Positions 34,393-44,954 of a DNA stretch of 64,000 nucleotides are shown here, one piece after another. The translations under genes were made by a program, and so were the position numbers. Origin of the DNA: Allolobophora icterica (Eukaryota; Annelida; Clitellata; Crassiclitellata; Lumbricidae). The notes beneath the pieces were generated by a model. That model searched no databases. It worked only from the letters and a program-made list of their open reading frames with translations, and had not been told where the DNA came from. Every line of letters begins with the position of its first letter. Within the stretch, counting starts at the first letter, position 1. The DNA is taken from the NCBI GenBank assembly GCA_963556255.1, contig OY744604.1, positions 71,784,390-71,848,389 of the forward strand, written 5' to 3'.

Positions 34393-36723
34393 CGGCCAGG
34401 TCGAATTATCATGCCAATTAGCGTATAAACGCCATATCCGAAATTATATCGCGATAGCTGAACATTTAGGACTGGCGCAAGGCGACCGAAATTAGGAACC
34501 CGGTGACCTGTCTCAGTTTGGCCAAAATTTTAGACGTTACGATGTCTGTTCTTCGTGTTTTCGATCTTCAACATAATTATAGTAATTAATTAAGCTATTG
34601 TGGTTTTCTAGAGGAGACACCTGGTGCTACATCAATAGCATGGTATTTAACGTGAGTGGCTGTCTCCCTTGGTAAGAGTACCGGTATGTGTTTGATCCCC
34701 GAATGAGTTTGTGCCAATCAGATAATGTCGTGGTTTCCGATCGGAGCAATCTGTCTACAACAATAATTCCCTCACCCATGAAGTTATCGTGCAAGCATGG
34801 CGGTAGCGACGGAGGTTTCTCCGTTGGCAACATCATCTGAGGAAGAGGCGTCATCAAATAGCTCAGAAAGAGAACCAGAACCTTCAACGTCAGCTGGACC
34901 ACCAAAGCGGCGAAAGGGAACAATCTATGTAGTTACCCGTGATGTTGCAGCAGCTCTAGATCGTACCAAAACCAGCAGCAGGAATGCCTCTCACATATTT
35001 TCTCTGCTCTCGCTGCATCCAATATATATGCAGCACCAGCTGGTGAGCTGATCATCAGTCCTTCTGCTATCCATCGAGCAAGGAAGGATAACCATGCAGC
35101 CCTAGCAGCTGAGATTCGTGAATCTTTCGATCCGAAGGTTCCCCTTACTATCCACTGGGACGGCAAGATCATGCCAGATTTTACAGAAACTGGACGTGTG
35201 TGCGTTGATCGTCTTCCAATAATGGTATCTGGTAAGGATGTGACCAAACTATTGGCCATCCCCAAACTCCAATCCGGGACTGCTGCCTTCATGGCAGATG
35301 CGTGTTTGGCCGAGATCAGAAGTTGGGGATTGGAAGACAGAATCGTGGCCATGTGTTTCGACACAACGGCGAGTAACACGGGTTGCAAGGGCGGCGTATG
35401 CATCAAGCTGGAAAAGGGAATTAGTAAAAGACCTCTTGAACCTTGCCTGTCGACATCATGTTTCTGAAATTGTTCTGGAAAAGGTATTTTCACTGCATGA
35501 TTCTGTAAGGTCTCCAAAATTGGAACTCTTCAGTCATTTCCGCGACTTCTGGCCGCAAATCGATCAGACCAAGTATCGCACAGCAATGGAGGATAAAGAC
35601 GCAGCACAAAGAGTCAAAGAAATTCGAGAGAATGTCATCACCTTCGCACTGCAGCAACTGAATGCTGAATACCACAGAGACGACTCTACGAAGAGCTACT
35701 AGAACTAACAGTCATTTTCCTAGGAGGAATTCCACCGAAAGGAATAAAGTTCATGTACCCAGGGGCATTTCACCGCGCGCGTTGGATGGCACGTGCGGTT
35801 TATGCAATCAAGATGTGGCTTTTCAGAGAGCAGTTTCCCATTCAACAACACCAGAGGGCATCTCGACAATCTTACTCTCAAAAGATGTGGAATCACCTAC
35901 TTCGAGTTTCACTTTTTGTGACCACAACCTACGTGGAGTACTGGTTCACCTGTACATCACCCAATGAAGCCCCAAGGAACGATCTTCAATTCTTGAAGGC
36001 AATCCATACTTACCCAGACAAGGAAGTCTCACAGGTCGCCCTAACAGCATTTTCCCGACACCTTTGGTATTTGTCGGAGACCTTGGTTGGCCTCAGCCTT
36101 TTTGACGATTCAGTCACCTTCGACGAAAAACAGCGCATGGTCTATAACATGCGCAACAATCAGGGATCCGACGAACCTCCAAAGAGGCTTCCTCCCATAC
36201 ATGATCCATCTACAAAAGCGCTATCCGATTTTTTTACCACTTCTACCATCAAACTTTTCCAGCTTCTCAAATTCGATTACGCTTTTCTTGATCGAGATCC
36301 ACAACAATGGGAGTCAGAGCATTCGTTCAATGAGGCGAAAGACATCATATCCGCCCTAAGAGTGACGAACGATTTAGCGGAGAGAGGAGTGGCTCTAATG
36401 CAGTCCTTCAATGAAGCCCTGGTTCGAAATGAGGAAGAGAAACAATTTGTTTTTCAAATGGTTGAATACCATCGAAATAGATTCCCAAAAGCACTAAAGG
36501 GACTAAGTAATGACAAATAACTGAAGGTTCTTGGTTTGCTTTTGCCTTATTTTTATGTTTAAGTGTTGAAATTGTTTGGATCTTTGAGAATTACAATGTA
36601 TGACATTGTTTTCTAAGTGGTAATTTTTCCCGGGCTTTGCGCCAGTTCTAAATCTTTTTTATTTTCATCTAATTTGGTAAATGTTAATGTTTCTCAAGGT
36701 GGAACACAAAAATTACCTGGCCG
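34393..36723 (+). mobile_element. DNA transposon with divergent hAT-like transposase
   Basis: The termini cggccaggt and acctggccg are short inverted repeats. A second inverted pair lies inside: 'ttaggactggcgcaagg' near 34465 and the complement of 'ctttgcgccagttctaaa' near 36633. The body carries one decayed gene (34797-36520). I could not find a matching TSD, so the exact ends are approximate. The right end lies only about 46 bp from the start of the gene B Ig exon. Confidence 0.62.
34797..36520 (+). pseudogene. Divergent hAT-like transposase, frameshifted
   Basis: Successive frames continue one protein, with frame changes near 35000, 35420 and 35672. The N-terminus is acidic and Ser-rich with a basic PPKRRKG patch. 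Later motifs in order are CFDTTASNTG, LACRHHVSEIV, MYPGAFHRARWM, SRHLWYLSETL and TNDLAERGVAL, then a C-terminus rich in HRNRFPK. The order D...ASN, C-x2-H, RW and a late acidic E parallels the RNase-H core landmarks of hAT transposases, but the sequence is far from classical hAT families. Few stops and few frameshifts suggest fairly recent inactivation. Confidence 0.6.
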
Positions 36724-36769
36724 ATATAAAATTTGAAACTTCAAATTATAGACACACCCTAATGTACAG

Positions 36770-37045
36770 GTTCCTCGTACTCAAGTACAGTAGATGCTGC
36801 AAGCTCGAAAATCCATACCGTGAATGCAACAGTCGGTGATTACTTCAGTCTTACATGTGGCGGAGCAGTTTGTGCCAATTGCACTTGCAGTTGGAGAGTT
36901 TATTCTCAAAGTGGAGGGCGGAAACTTAATGCGTCATGCACAATGGTATTTCAGTCAGTGCAGCTATCTGATATGACAACATATTACTGCAGCCTACACA
37001 CCGAAACAAACTCGGCTGAACACAATTACCATCTTAATGTTACAA
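36770..37045 (+). CDS. Gene B: compact, Cys-rich Ig-like domain
   Basis: A donor a|gtaaga follows. Two acceptors are possible (ending 36769 or 36790), both phase 1. The exon ends in phase 1. The frame has SLTC (Cys codon 36856), CSWRVYS (Trp 36892) and QLSDMTTYYC (Cys 36988). Only about 44 residues separate the core cysteines, shorter than a V domain and closer to C2/I sets. A cluster CGGAVCANCTC and a further Cys in NASC suggest extra disulfides. NAT, NCT and NAS are sequons. The domain would be extracellular. Confidence 0.78.
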
Positions 37046-37460
37046 GTAAGAATCATGATGACCACATCTTTCTCTGCCTTGTAATTCGTAGATTTAAGTG
37101 TTTTTTCTGTGTCGAAACTTGTATAAATGGTTCATTTCATTTTTTAAATTTTGTAAGTAGCTATAAAGAATAATTTTTTCCTTATTCCTTTAAAATTTTA
37201 GCTGATGGTTTTACATGTATAGTTTACTAGAATTTTTTTATTTTTACTTCATTGTACCTTTTAAGTCTGTAATATAATTTTTTTCACTGCTTTAGTTATC
37301 TTACACAGAAATTCTGGTGAGCTGTATGACAGTAATGCACTAGTAAGCACTGATGTCGATTTACAACTAATGTTGCAATTCATAGCCAAATTCACATGGC
37401 TGTGAAACTGAACATCAGAATAAATGTCCTGGAATTCAGTGCTCCTTACAGCTCATATAG

Positions 37461-40250
37461 TCGGGTCAATCTACGACAAAAAACCACCTAACCCCAAAAA
37501 AATTGATACAAAAGGTTTCTCAGTTGATTTTGTTACCATTTGGCATGCTTATTAACATAGTAAAAGTCTACTCTATTCTGACCATTGGAAAAGGGTCATT
37601 TTCAAGATGGCGTCCAAGATGGCTGCCGGGAGCTAAAATTGTCTATATCTCAAGCACTATTCAACCTAGAAATGTGGTTTTGGTGTCTAATCGTAGGGTT
37701 TATTGCTTAGCGTTCAGTAAAAATAACTTTAAAATCACTTAATGTATCATTTCAAGATGGCGTCCAAGATGGCTGCCGGGAGCTTAAATTTTCAATATCT
37801 CAAGCACTATTCGACCTAGGAAGGTGGTTTTGGTGTCAAACCGTAGGGTTTATTGCTCAACATTCAGTTGAAATAACTTTAATCACTAAATGGATCATTT
37901 AGTCACTTAATGTATCATTTCAAGATGGCGTCCAAGATGGCTGCCGGGATCTAAAATTGTCTATATCTCAAGCACTATTCAACCTAGAAAGGTGGTTTTG
38001 GTTTCAAATTGTAGGGTTTTTTGCTTAGCGTTCAGTTAAAATAAGTTTAGTCAGTTAATGTATCATTTACTGCCAAATCCAATGGTCATACAGTTTACAG
38101 TTACATAGCTTACACATACAATTAGTCACTACTCATCATCATCGTCCGACTGCTTCGGAAGAAACTTGTTATGTGGATTGTCACCTATTTTATCTTGGTA
38201 CGGTTCACAGGCAGAAGTACATGGGAGCTCATTTCTGTTAGGCCTACAGGAGCAGCGGAGTGTCTTGCAGGAATTGCAGAAGTTGCAATGAATGACCTTC
38301 AAGAGAATTTCTGGAGCGACCTTCATCGTTGACGTTATTGGGTCAAACCGATTATCCTGGAGGATATCCTGGAGGAACCCCAGTTCATGGCATCCATACC
38401 CTCTGCTTTTCTCATCCATATAATTATCTGGTAATACGCTCTGCGACAATGAAGTTTAGTAGCAGATTCGGTTGGTGAATACGTTCTGGAGTTGCACATG
38501 ATGAAGCAGACACAACCTTCTTGCTGAAGTTGCTATATGGCATTTTCGCAATGGAATCTGTGCACTTGCCACCAAGCAGGACAGTCATTACTTGGCATCC
38601 GCGGTCATCAATCACCTCTGTGGTCTGATTTAGGATGCATTGGCACATGACCGAAGGATAGTGTCTCCTTTTACAAGCTTCTGAAAAGCATTCTTTTTGT
38701 CAACGCTGAATATGCGAGAAGTCGTGTCGCAACCTGTCGCGGCGTGGATAAATAACAACTGAGAACACATGTCATTTCCGAGGATTTTCTTAAGATGGTT
38801 CATGTTATAGCCTACACTTTGCCATCATCTTTTGTCTTGACAGAGCTGAAGTAAAAACTCTCGCAATTTGGCTTTACTTAGTAAAGGAGTAAGACAAGGA
38901 GATCGGTATCTTCTCCGATTAGCATAAGTGTGTGTAGAAGAGATGTCTCTACTGCAGCTTCCCCAGGTGCTCTGACCACAGTGCAATTCTTTTTTCTGAG
39001 CTCATCACTCATCAACCATGTCAGTTTCTGTTTATTGATAGCTCTTGACAGGAACTCCTCTTTCTTGCCTGTTTCAGCAGTGAAGCTGATAACGGGATAA
39101 ATATTGTGTCCTCTTCTCAGATGCGTATTGTCTTTGATGGTCCTTGCTCATAGCCGTCAATTTAACCGTTGTACCTGCACAATATTGCCGGACGGTGAAG
39201 TCGGGATACGACTGTGCTATTGCACCATAGGTTTCTCCTTTTTTCACAGTATCCGATGAAGTAACGAACTTCGATCGAGGACGTGTCTCTGTCTCTGCGA
39301 CAGAATCTAGGATACATTCCCTTGCATGTTCACTGATCGCATGAGCTAGTTGTGGCTTATCGGCCTTTTTATAGATCTTTCTGGCTTTGAAAAAGGCAGG
39401 AGGGAAAGGACTGAGCTCGCAACTCATAACCTCCTCCAATGATAATCTCTCCAGTTTTGGCAACTACCAGGAAACGTTCGAATAGAAGAGAAGAATCAAT
39501 GGTTCGGCCTGGAGCGACCATACAGTGCCGGCTTTAGGTATAGGCGGCTGCCTAGAGCGGTACTTCTCAAGGGCGACAAATTTCGGAAAATAAAAATAAT
39601 ATAATTAGTTAATAAGAAATTAAATGGAAATATATGTGATCATTTTTTTCCTTGCGGGTGGCCTTTAGCACAAAACTGTCAAAGGCCACCTCTGCGACCG
39701 CAATAGCTGACGTTTCTCCAAGGGTTCTGGCTTTATCCTTTCTTCTGAATGGCAATGTAAATATAGGCTTTCCGACCATATTATGCATGATCATCCGTCC
39801 CACCTCCTTAGATTTGTCAGTAAATGATATACTAAGTGATTGAAGTTATTTCACCTGAACGCTGAGCAATAAACCCTATGGTTTGAAACCAAAACCACCT
39901 TTCTAGGTTGAATAGTGCTTGAGATATAGACAATTTAGTTCCCGGCAGCCATCTTGGACGCCATCTTGAAATGATACATTAAGTGATTTTAAAGTTATTT
40001 TTACTGAACGCTAAGCAATAAACCCTACGATTAGACACCAAAACCACATTTCTAGGTTGAATAGTGCTTGAGATATAGACAATTTTAGCTCCCGGCAGCC
40101 ATCTTGGACGCCATCTTGAAAATGACCCTTTTCCAATGGTCAGAATAGAGTAGACTTTTACTATGTTAATAAGCATGCCAAATGGTAACAAAATCAACTG
40201 AGAAACCTTTTGTATCAATTTTTTTGGGGTTCAACCATATATTGACCCGT
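37461..40250. mobile_element. TIR transposon with subrepeat-built long arms
   Basis: The outer ends are cgggtcaat and attgacccg. The arms run inward for about 580 bp (left) and 400 bp (right). They contain 'caagatggcgtccaagatgg' units, three on the left (near 37602, 37753, 37920) and two in inverse order on the right (near 39960, 40110). The 79-residue frames at 37503-37742 (plus) and 39979-40218 (minus) are identical, so the arms are extremely similar. Interior minus-strand coding relics lie at 38129-39463. The TSD is unclear. The element occupies a gene B intron. Confidence 0.82.
38129..39463 (-). pseudogene. Decayed transposon protein with Cys-rich C-terminus
   Basis: Minus-strand frames at 39463-39074, 38648-38424 and 38449-38129 appear to be parts of one gene. 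The first is basic and rich in charged residues. The last ends in CNFCNSCKTLRCSCRP, NELPCTSAC and acidic SDDDDE. A Cys-rich C-x2-C...C-S-C-R tail of this kind closes several large invertebrate DNA-element proteins. I cannot name the superfamily, and no catalytic triad was identified. Confidence 0.5.
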
Positions 40251-40706
40251 CTAATAATTTCCATTACGCTTGGTGTTTATGTGTATATCTCCACGCAAAA
40301 TATTTTACTAATGAGAGTTAAATTTTAGAATAACAGCTGTGTGATGTAAATCAAATACATTTTTGTTTGTAAAATTAGTTGAATTGCTATAGTCCGAAGT
40401 TTAACCTGAGACCTTTTTAGTGATAAAGTTGGCTTGTCTGTGAAAATTATGCATGTGTTCATACCTATTTCATACCTTCATATCTGAGTGCATTTCTCTC
40501 ATATTTATCTTGCATTGATCTTGCATATTGATTTTTCTAACTTAAGGTGAGTTATGTCTGGCATGGTTCCATATGCGTACTTTAATAGTTGGGATGTTTT
40601 CTGATATAAAAAAGCTGTGTGAATATATAGTGTAATGTTTTAGAAAAAGGTATAATTTAGAATCAGTTCACTGCATTTGTTTATTGCTGCATTTGATAAT
40701 TTTCAG

Positions 40707-40760
40707 ATTTGACTGTTAACAGCACTAAAGCCAAAGATGACAAACATGGAAACATATCTG
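40707..40760 (+). CDS. Gene B: stalk exon, copy 1
   Basis: Acceptor gataattttcag, donor g|gtttgt, 54 bp, phase 1 at both ends. It encodes LTVNSTKAKDDKHGNIS, a hydrophilic stalk with NST and NIS sequons. Its duplicate lies 0.9 kb downstream. The phase symmetry allows inclusion or skipping without a frameshift, so stalk length could vary by alternative splicing. Confidence 0.6.
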
Positions 40761-41029
40761 GTTTGTTATATATGATATTACTCTAAACTGTTCTTCAGTA
40801 ATTTTGTCTTTGAGGAATTTTATGATTTCTGTAGTGGTGATGTAGCAATGGGCAAGATATCAATTTTATTCAATGTAGTTTCCAATATGCTTTTTTATGT
40901 ATATCTCCATACGAATACTAATGAGAGTTAAATTTTAGAATAAAATAGAGCTGTCTGATGTAAATCAAATACATTTTTGTGTTCAAAATTAGTTGAATGG
41001 TCAGAAGTTTGGCCTTTTTAGTGATCAAG

Positions 41030-41275
41030 TTGGCATGGGCTCTCGTGCATTTCTTGTTGCAGCCCCCAAGGAATGGAACCGAATACCAATGTGTATCCGT
41101 TGCTCGACCTCTCCTTCTTCCTTCGAGAAACTTTTCAAAGCTCATTACTTCTCACTGACTTTCAAACATATAGATATCTATTTGCTCTTCACCTGGCGGA
41201 TGACTAACCACACCTAAGATTCGCATTTCTTTGTGACGTGTTAAAAATGTTTGTAATAATAATAATAGTAATTGT
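41030..41275 (+). pseudogene. Non-LTR retrotransposon 3' end fragment
   Basis: The + frame reads SRAFLVAAPKEWNRIPMCI, then STSPSSFEKLFKAHYF. This matches the last residues of jockey/CR1-like RT ORFs ('F..AAP..WN.LP..IR....FK..LK..LF'). A stop and an AAT-repeat tail (41256-41269) follow. It lies in the second duplicated copy only. Confidence 0.7.
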
Positions 41276-41592
41276 CTGTGAAAATGATGCACGTAAGTAA
41301 GCAAGCATGTATATTCTTTATTAAGAAGCACTAGGAAACGCACACGCACTGTGATCATGCTTATTTCATACCTTCATATCTGAGTGCATTTCTCTCATAT
41401 TGATCTTGCACACGTGTTGATTTTTTTACTTAAGGTGAGCTATATCTGGCATGGTCCACATGCATACTTTAACAGTTGGGTTGTTTTCTGATATAAAAAA
41501 AGCTGTGTGAATATAGTGTAATGGTTTAGTAAAAGGTATAATTTTGAATCAGTTCACTGCATTTGTTTATTACTGCATCTGATAATTTTCAG

Positions 41593-41649
41593 ATTCGACT
41601 CTTAACAACACTAAAGTTGAAGATGAAGTCATACATGGAAACATTTCCG
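41593..41649 (+). CDS. Gene B: stalk exon, copy 2
   Basis: Acceptor gataattttcag, donor g|gtttgt, 57 bp, phase 1 at both ends. It encodes STLNNTKVEDEVIHGNIS, clearly paralogous to the 40707 exon and one codon longer. NNT and NIS sequons are present. Both copies keep splice sites and frame, which suggests both are used. Confidence 0.6.
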
Positions 41650-41749
41650 GTTTGTTATATGAGATTACTCCCAACTGCTTTTTATTAATTATATCTTCAA
41701 GCAATTTTTTTATTTCTATTGTAGTGATATAGCAATTGGCGAGACATTA

Positions 41750-42966
41750 ATTTTATGGCACACATCTATTTTAGGTTAGTGCACTGAGACAGAGGGGCTT
41801 TTCTAAGCATGATAAGCTTGCTGAAATATGGTATATCTTCAAGTTTTGAATTGAATAAACATATATTGAATTAAGTTTTGCTCTACTGGGAACCAGTGTA
41901 AAGATTTTATTTACCGTTATCAGACAGTTGTGCTCACATTCTGCCTTAGAGTTCTAAGATCTTTGTAATCTGTTCACATTTCCCTTTGTAATGCCAGTGA
42001 CATTGGAATTCTAGTTTAATTGAGGCAGCTGGATACCAATGCATTTGTCAGCTTAATTCATGCAGTTGTGCAGCTTGTAGGCACTTGGGACAGGGCATAT
42101 TTTAACTGTATAACTAGTGGGACAAATGTCCAAGTAGTCTTAGGATTTGTTCCAGTAGTTAGGGTGATTTAACCCAGGCAGTATATATTTAAACTGTATA
42201 CTAGTGGGACAAATGTTGGAGGAGTTTTAAGATTTGTCCCAGTGGTAAAATGCATTGTCGGTTCCCATGGGGAAAATCGTGTGGAAATTCTTTGCTTTGA
42301 GACGAATTTCTAAAAAAAGGTCATCAACATTTTTGGAGAGGAATTCCTAAAAAAGGTAAAAAAGTTTTGAGACGAATTCCCAAAAAAGGTCATCAGGTCT
42401 GACCGACTTTATCCCAGTAGTCTAAATCTGTTAAAATATGCACTGACTTGGTACGTACTTGTAGTAATGTAGTGAATATTAGATGAGAACTTACAGACAA
42501 TGTTTGGAATTTGCACAATCAATGAATAGTTGAGACTATTAGATTATTACTACATGTAAACAAATATTTTGAGCTGAATGAGTAATATTGAGTACCTGGT
42601 ATGCTTTGCAGCCATATAATGACAGAGAGCTCAATTTTCAAATTGTTTTAGTGGTACTGTTGAGGTATGTCAAGTAGGAAGACAGTTGCTTGTGTCATTT
42701 CGTTCTCTACTTAAAACTTACCTATTTCAAATTGCTTATACACCATAGGTTGCCTCTCTGTCTCATGGATTGATCTTCTGGATATTGACCTGATTGAGGC
42801 TTGGTTTTGGTGTGCCATCGGTTGATGCCTCGTGCATTAGACACCGGTGCAACAGAAGTTACTAATTACAATAACAGTGTGCTCTCATCCAGGTTTTCTT
42901 AAATTAGCTGGATAGAAAGTTTACAAGTCACACTGATGAAGAATGATGAATAAAGATATGGGTAGG
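41750..42966 (+). other. Gene B intron with small repeats
   Basis: Contains a tandem pair of 'actagtgggacaaatgt' units (about 42113 and 42200). It also has three 'aattcc/tc...aaaaaaggt' motifs at 42300-42390 and a copy of the tail-type repeat at about 42700-42880. No coding exon recognised. Confidence 0.45.
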
Positions 42967-43430
42967 GGCCATCCATATATTATGTATGCAAAAATCCGGG
43001 AAATTTGGACCCCTCCCTGTTCGCACACTTACTTTTTTTCCCTCCCCCCACCTGCGTACATACAGTTGATGCACACATCCCCCCCAAGACCACCTGCAGA
43101 ATGTGTCAGTTACAGGTCCAGGCAGCAACTGTCTGCACTTTAGGCCAGATTGAAGGATGAGTAATCCATGGACTCGCAGCTGAGTTGTGTTATAGTTTAA
43201 TAATAGTGTTCAGAGGTAAGGTGGCATACAAGTGACACCTTTCCCACAGTCCTACTTCCTCTGGTAGTACCGGATAGCTGGAAAGACTGAAATCTAGCTC
43301 ACTTGAAGGCCAATCAATTTGCGTACGTACATTATCAGTAGACCCCCACCCCCATTCGCATGCGTACGCAAGCACATGCATTTCGGTTACCCCCCCCCCT
43401 CCTCCATGCATACATAATATATGGATGGCC
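42967..43430. mobile_element. MITE with 'ggccatccatatattatgta' ends
   Basis: The left end ggccatccatatattatgta and its exact complement at the right end (ending 43430) form an inverted repeat of at least 20 bp. The interior includes C-rich tracts on both sides. Length is about 464 bp and the element is non-coding. No clear TSD was found, so the superfamily is not assigned. Confidence 0.8.
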
Positions 43431-43696
43431 TGTACCATAAAAATCACTTCAGAAATAAGGTGTACTAAGAAGAGCGCCTAGGCCTTTTATGTACATAAGC
43501 GTGAAGGGCTTACCTTGACGAACACTACAGTTTTAGCCAAGTCAGAATAATGTACCTTTTTGATGATGCAACTTGTGTTTGTTGTTCAGAATAGCTTGAA
43601 AACTGACTTAATGGTGGTCTAGTACTTCCAAGTAAATGTTACAAATAATTAGATGATGTACATGTTAAAGGTGTTGTACGCATTGTTTTATTTCAG

Positions 43697-43835
43697 AATC
43701 CAACCATCTGGTTGAAATAGTTGGTGGTGTTGGTGGTGTTGTTGGTGTTGTTGGTGTTGGTGTCTTGGCCTTTGCAGCTGTTCGTAAATACCGCTTTTTA
43801 AAGAATCGTAGAAAAAGAAAACGTACTACGAGGCA
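43697..43835 (+). CDS. Gene B: transmembrane exon, Gly/Val-rich
   Basis: Acceptor cattgttttatttcag, phase-1 entry; donor a|gtgagt, phase-2 exit. It encodes SNHLVEIVGGVGG followed by VVGVVGVGVLAFAAV, then a very basic stop-transfer region (RKYRFLKNRRKRKRTTR). The membrane span is encoded by an imperfect GGT/GTT microsatellite (about 43720-43763). GxxxG-like spacing could favour helix packing. The exon fits between the Ig/stalk exons and the tail exons. Confidence 0.72.
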
Positions 43836-44049
43836 GTGAGTATATGACCCTCTGTTTTCTCTTAATTGTATTGCTCCATTTTGTGACTTGAAGTGGTCAT
43901 TTTATCAGTGTACTAGAGTATTTGCTCATCATGTGACGGGAAATGAATGGATTCATAGTTTTATGACGTCGTGTGGACTGTTAGAAGAAATCATCAAGGA
44001 CTATTTACGAACAATAGAGTATTTGCCCTTTATTGTTGTTGTTTATGTA

Positions 44050-44382
44050 TTAATAATAATAATAATAATCTTTTTCTTTAATTGAGCGACTGCAAACGCA
44101 CTGCGCTGTACAGTGAACATACATATAGTAGAAACGGCAGCCACACAGGGCGTCTTTCATACATGTATACAGTAGAAGCACATGATAACAGTTTTACAGG
44201 AATCGAATATAACTGTTTATGCGGCAGCCAACATACGGCGCCAATCAAGGCCTACTATTCATTTAACCACCGCCGCCACCTAGCGAGTGGAAGGCTGAAT
44301 AAACCTTGCGGGTGTCTACGGGGTTCGATCTTGGTACGTACTGCTCTTCACGCCAGTGTGTTATCCATTACTCTACGGGCCC
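44050..44382 (-). mobile_element. Diverged tRNA-derived SINE (minus)
   Basis: The reverse complement shows a head near 44382 ('ggggcccgtagagtaatgga') and a body with 'gtatgttggctgccgcat' and 'attcgattcctgtaaaa', ending in an AAT-repeat tail near 44053-44070. It is related to, but diverged from, the SINEs at 11545 and 20392. Confidence 0.6.
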
Positions 44383-44459
44383 CCAATGACCAATCGATGT
44401 TTAGGATAATCAGTCTTCGCCTAGTCCTTTCTCCTCCTCCCTCTCAACCTCCTGTCAGA

Positions 44460-44760
44460 TCTGTACCATATTGAGGGAGTGATGCTGGGAGTAAGGGAGG
44501 AAGGGGGAGAGGAATGGAGGCAGTAAGGGTTGGAGACAGTGAGAGAGGGAGACGGATGGGGAGAGGGAGTAAGAGGTAGGGAGAGAGGGAGTGAAGGAGC
44601 GAGGGAGGGACAGAGCTAGCGAGGGGAGAGACAGGGACAGACTTACTAACCAATGTGTGTCTGTCTATCAATCCATTTGTCTGTCTATCTGAGCATCCCT
44701 CCATCTGTCTGTTTGGCTGTGCGTCTGTACATCTATCTGCCGAGTGGAGAGTGTTTGTCG
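44460..44760 (+). repeat. Low-complexity purine-rich and tetranucleotide patch
   Basis: About 44460-44640 is a GGGA/GAGA-rich purine tract. It is followed by CTGT/CTAT-rich DNA (about 44655-44740). Open frames here are low-complexity artefacts. Confidence 0.8.
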
Positions 44761-44954
44761 GCCGGGCCAATTTCGGGCGCCCATCTGATGTTGCCGGCCT
44801 TAGGCAGGTCGGCCAACGGCTTGTCAGGCGCATTCCTTACATTCCACACATTCCAGAGCATTTATTGTAGGACACAGATCTGAGAAATTATACAAGAGAT
44901 TTAAGCCATCCCCAAGAGGAACTATTGGTATGAAATCTAATCTAAGGTATTGAC

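Larger units (their letters stand above)
40300..41750 (+). repeat. Segmental tandem duplication containing gene B stalk exons
   Basis: Two diverged copies lie head to tail. Copy 1 runs about 40307-40830, copy 2 about 40915-41740. Both contain 'actaatgagagttaaattttagaata', 'cataccttcatatctgagtg' and 'gataattttcagatt', including the short exons at 40707 and 41593. Copy 2 carries an extra retrotransposon fragment (about 41030-41275). Confidence 0.82.
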
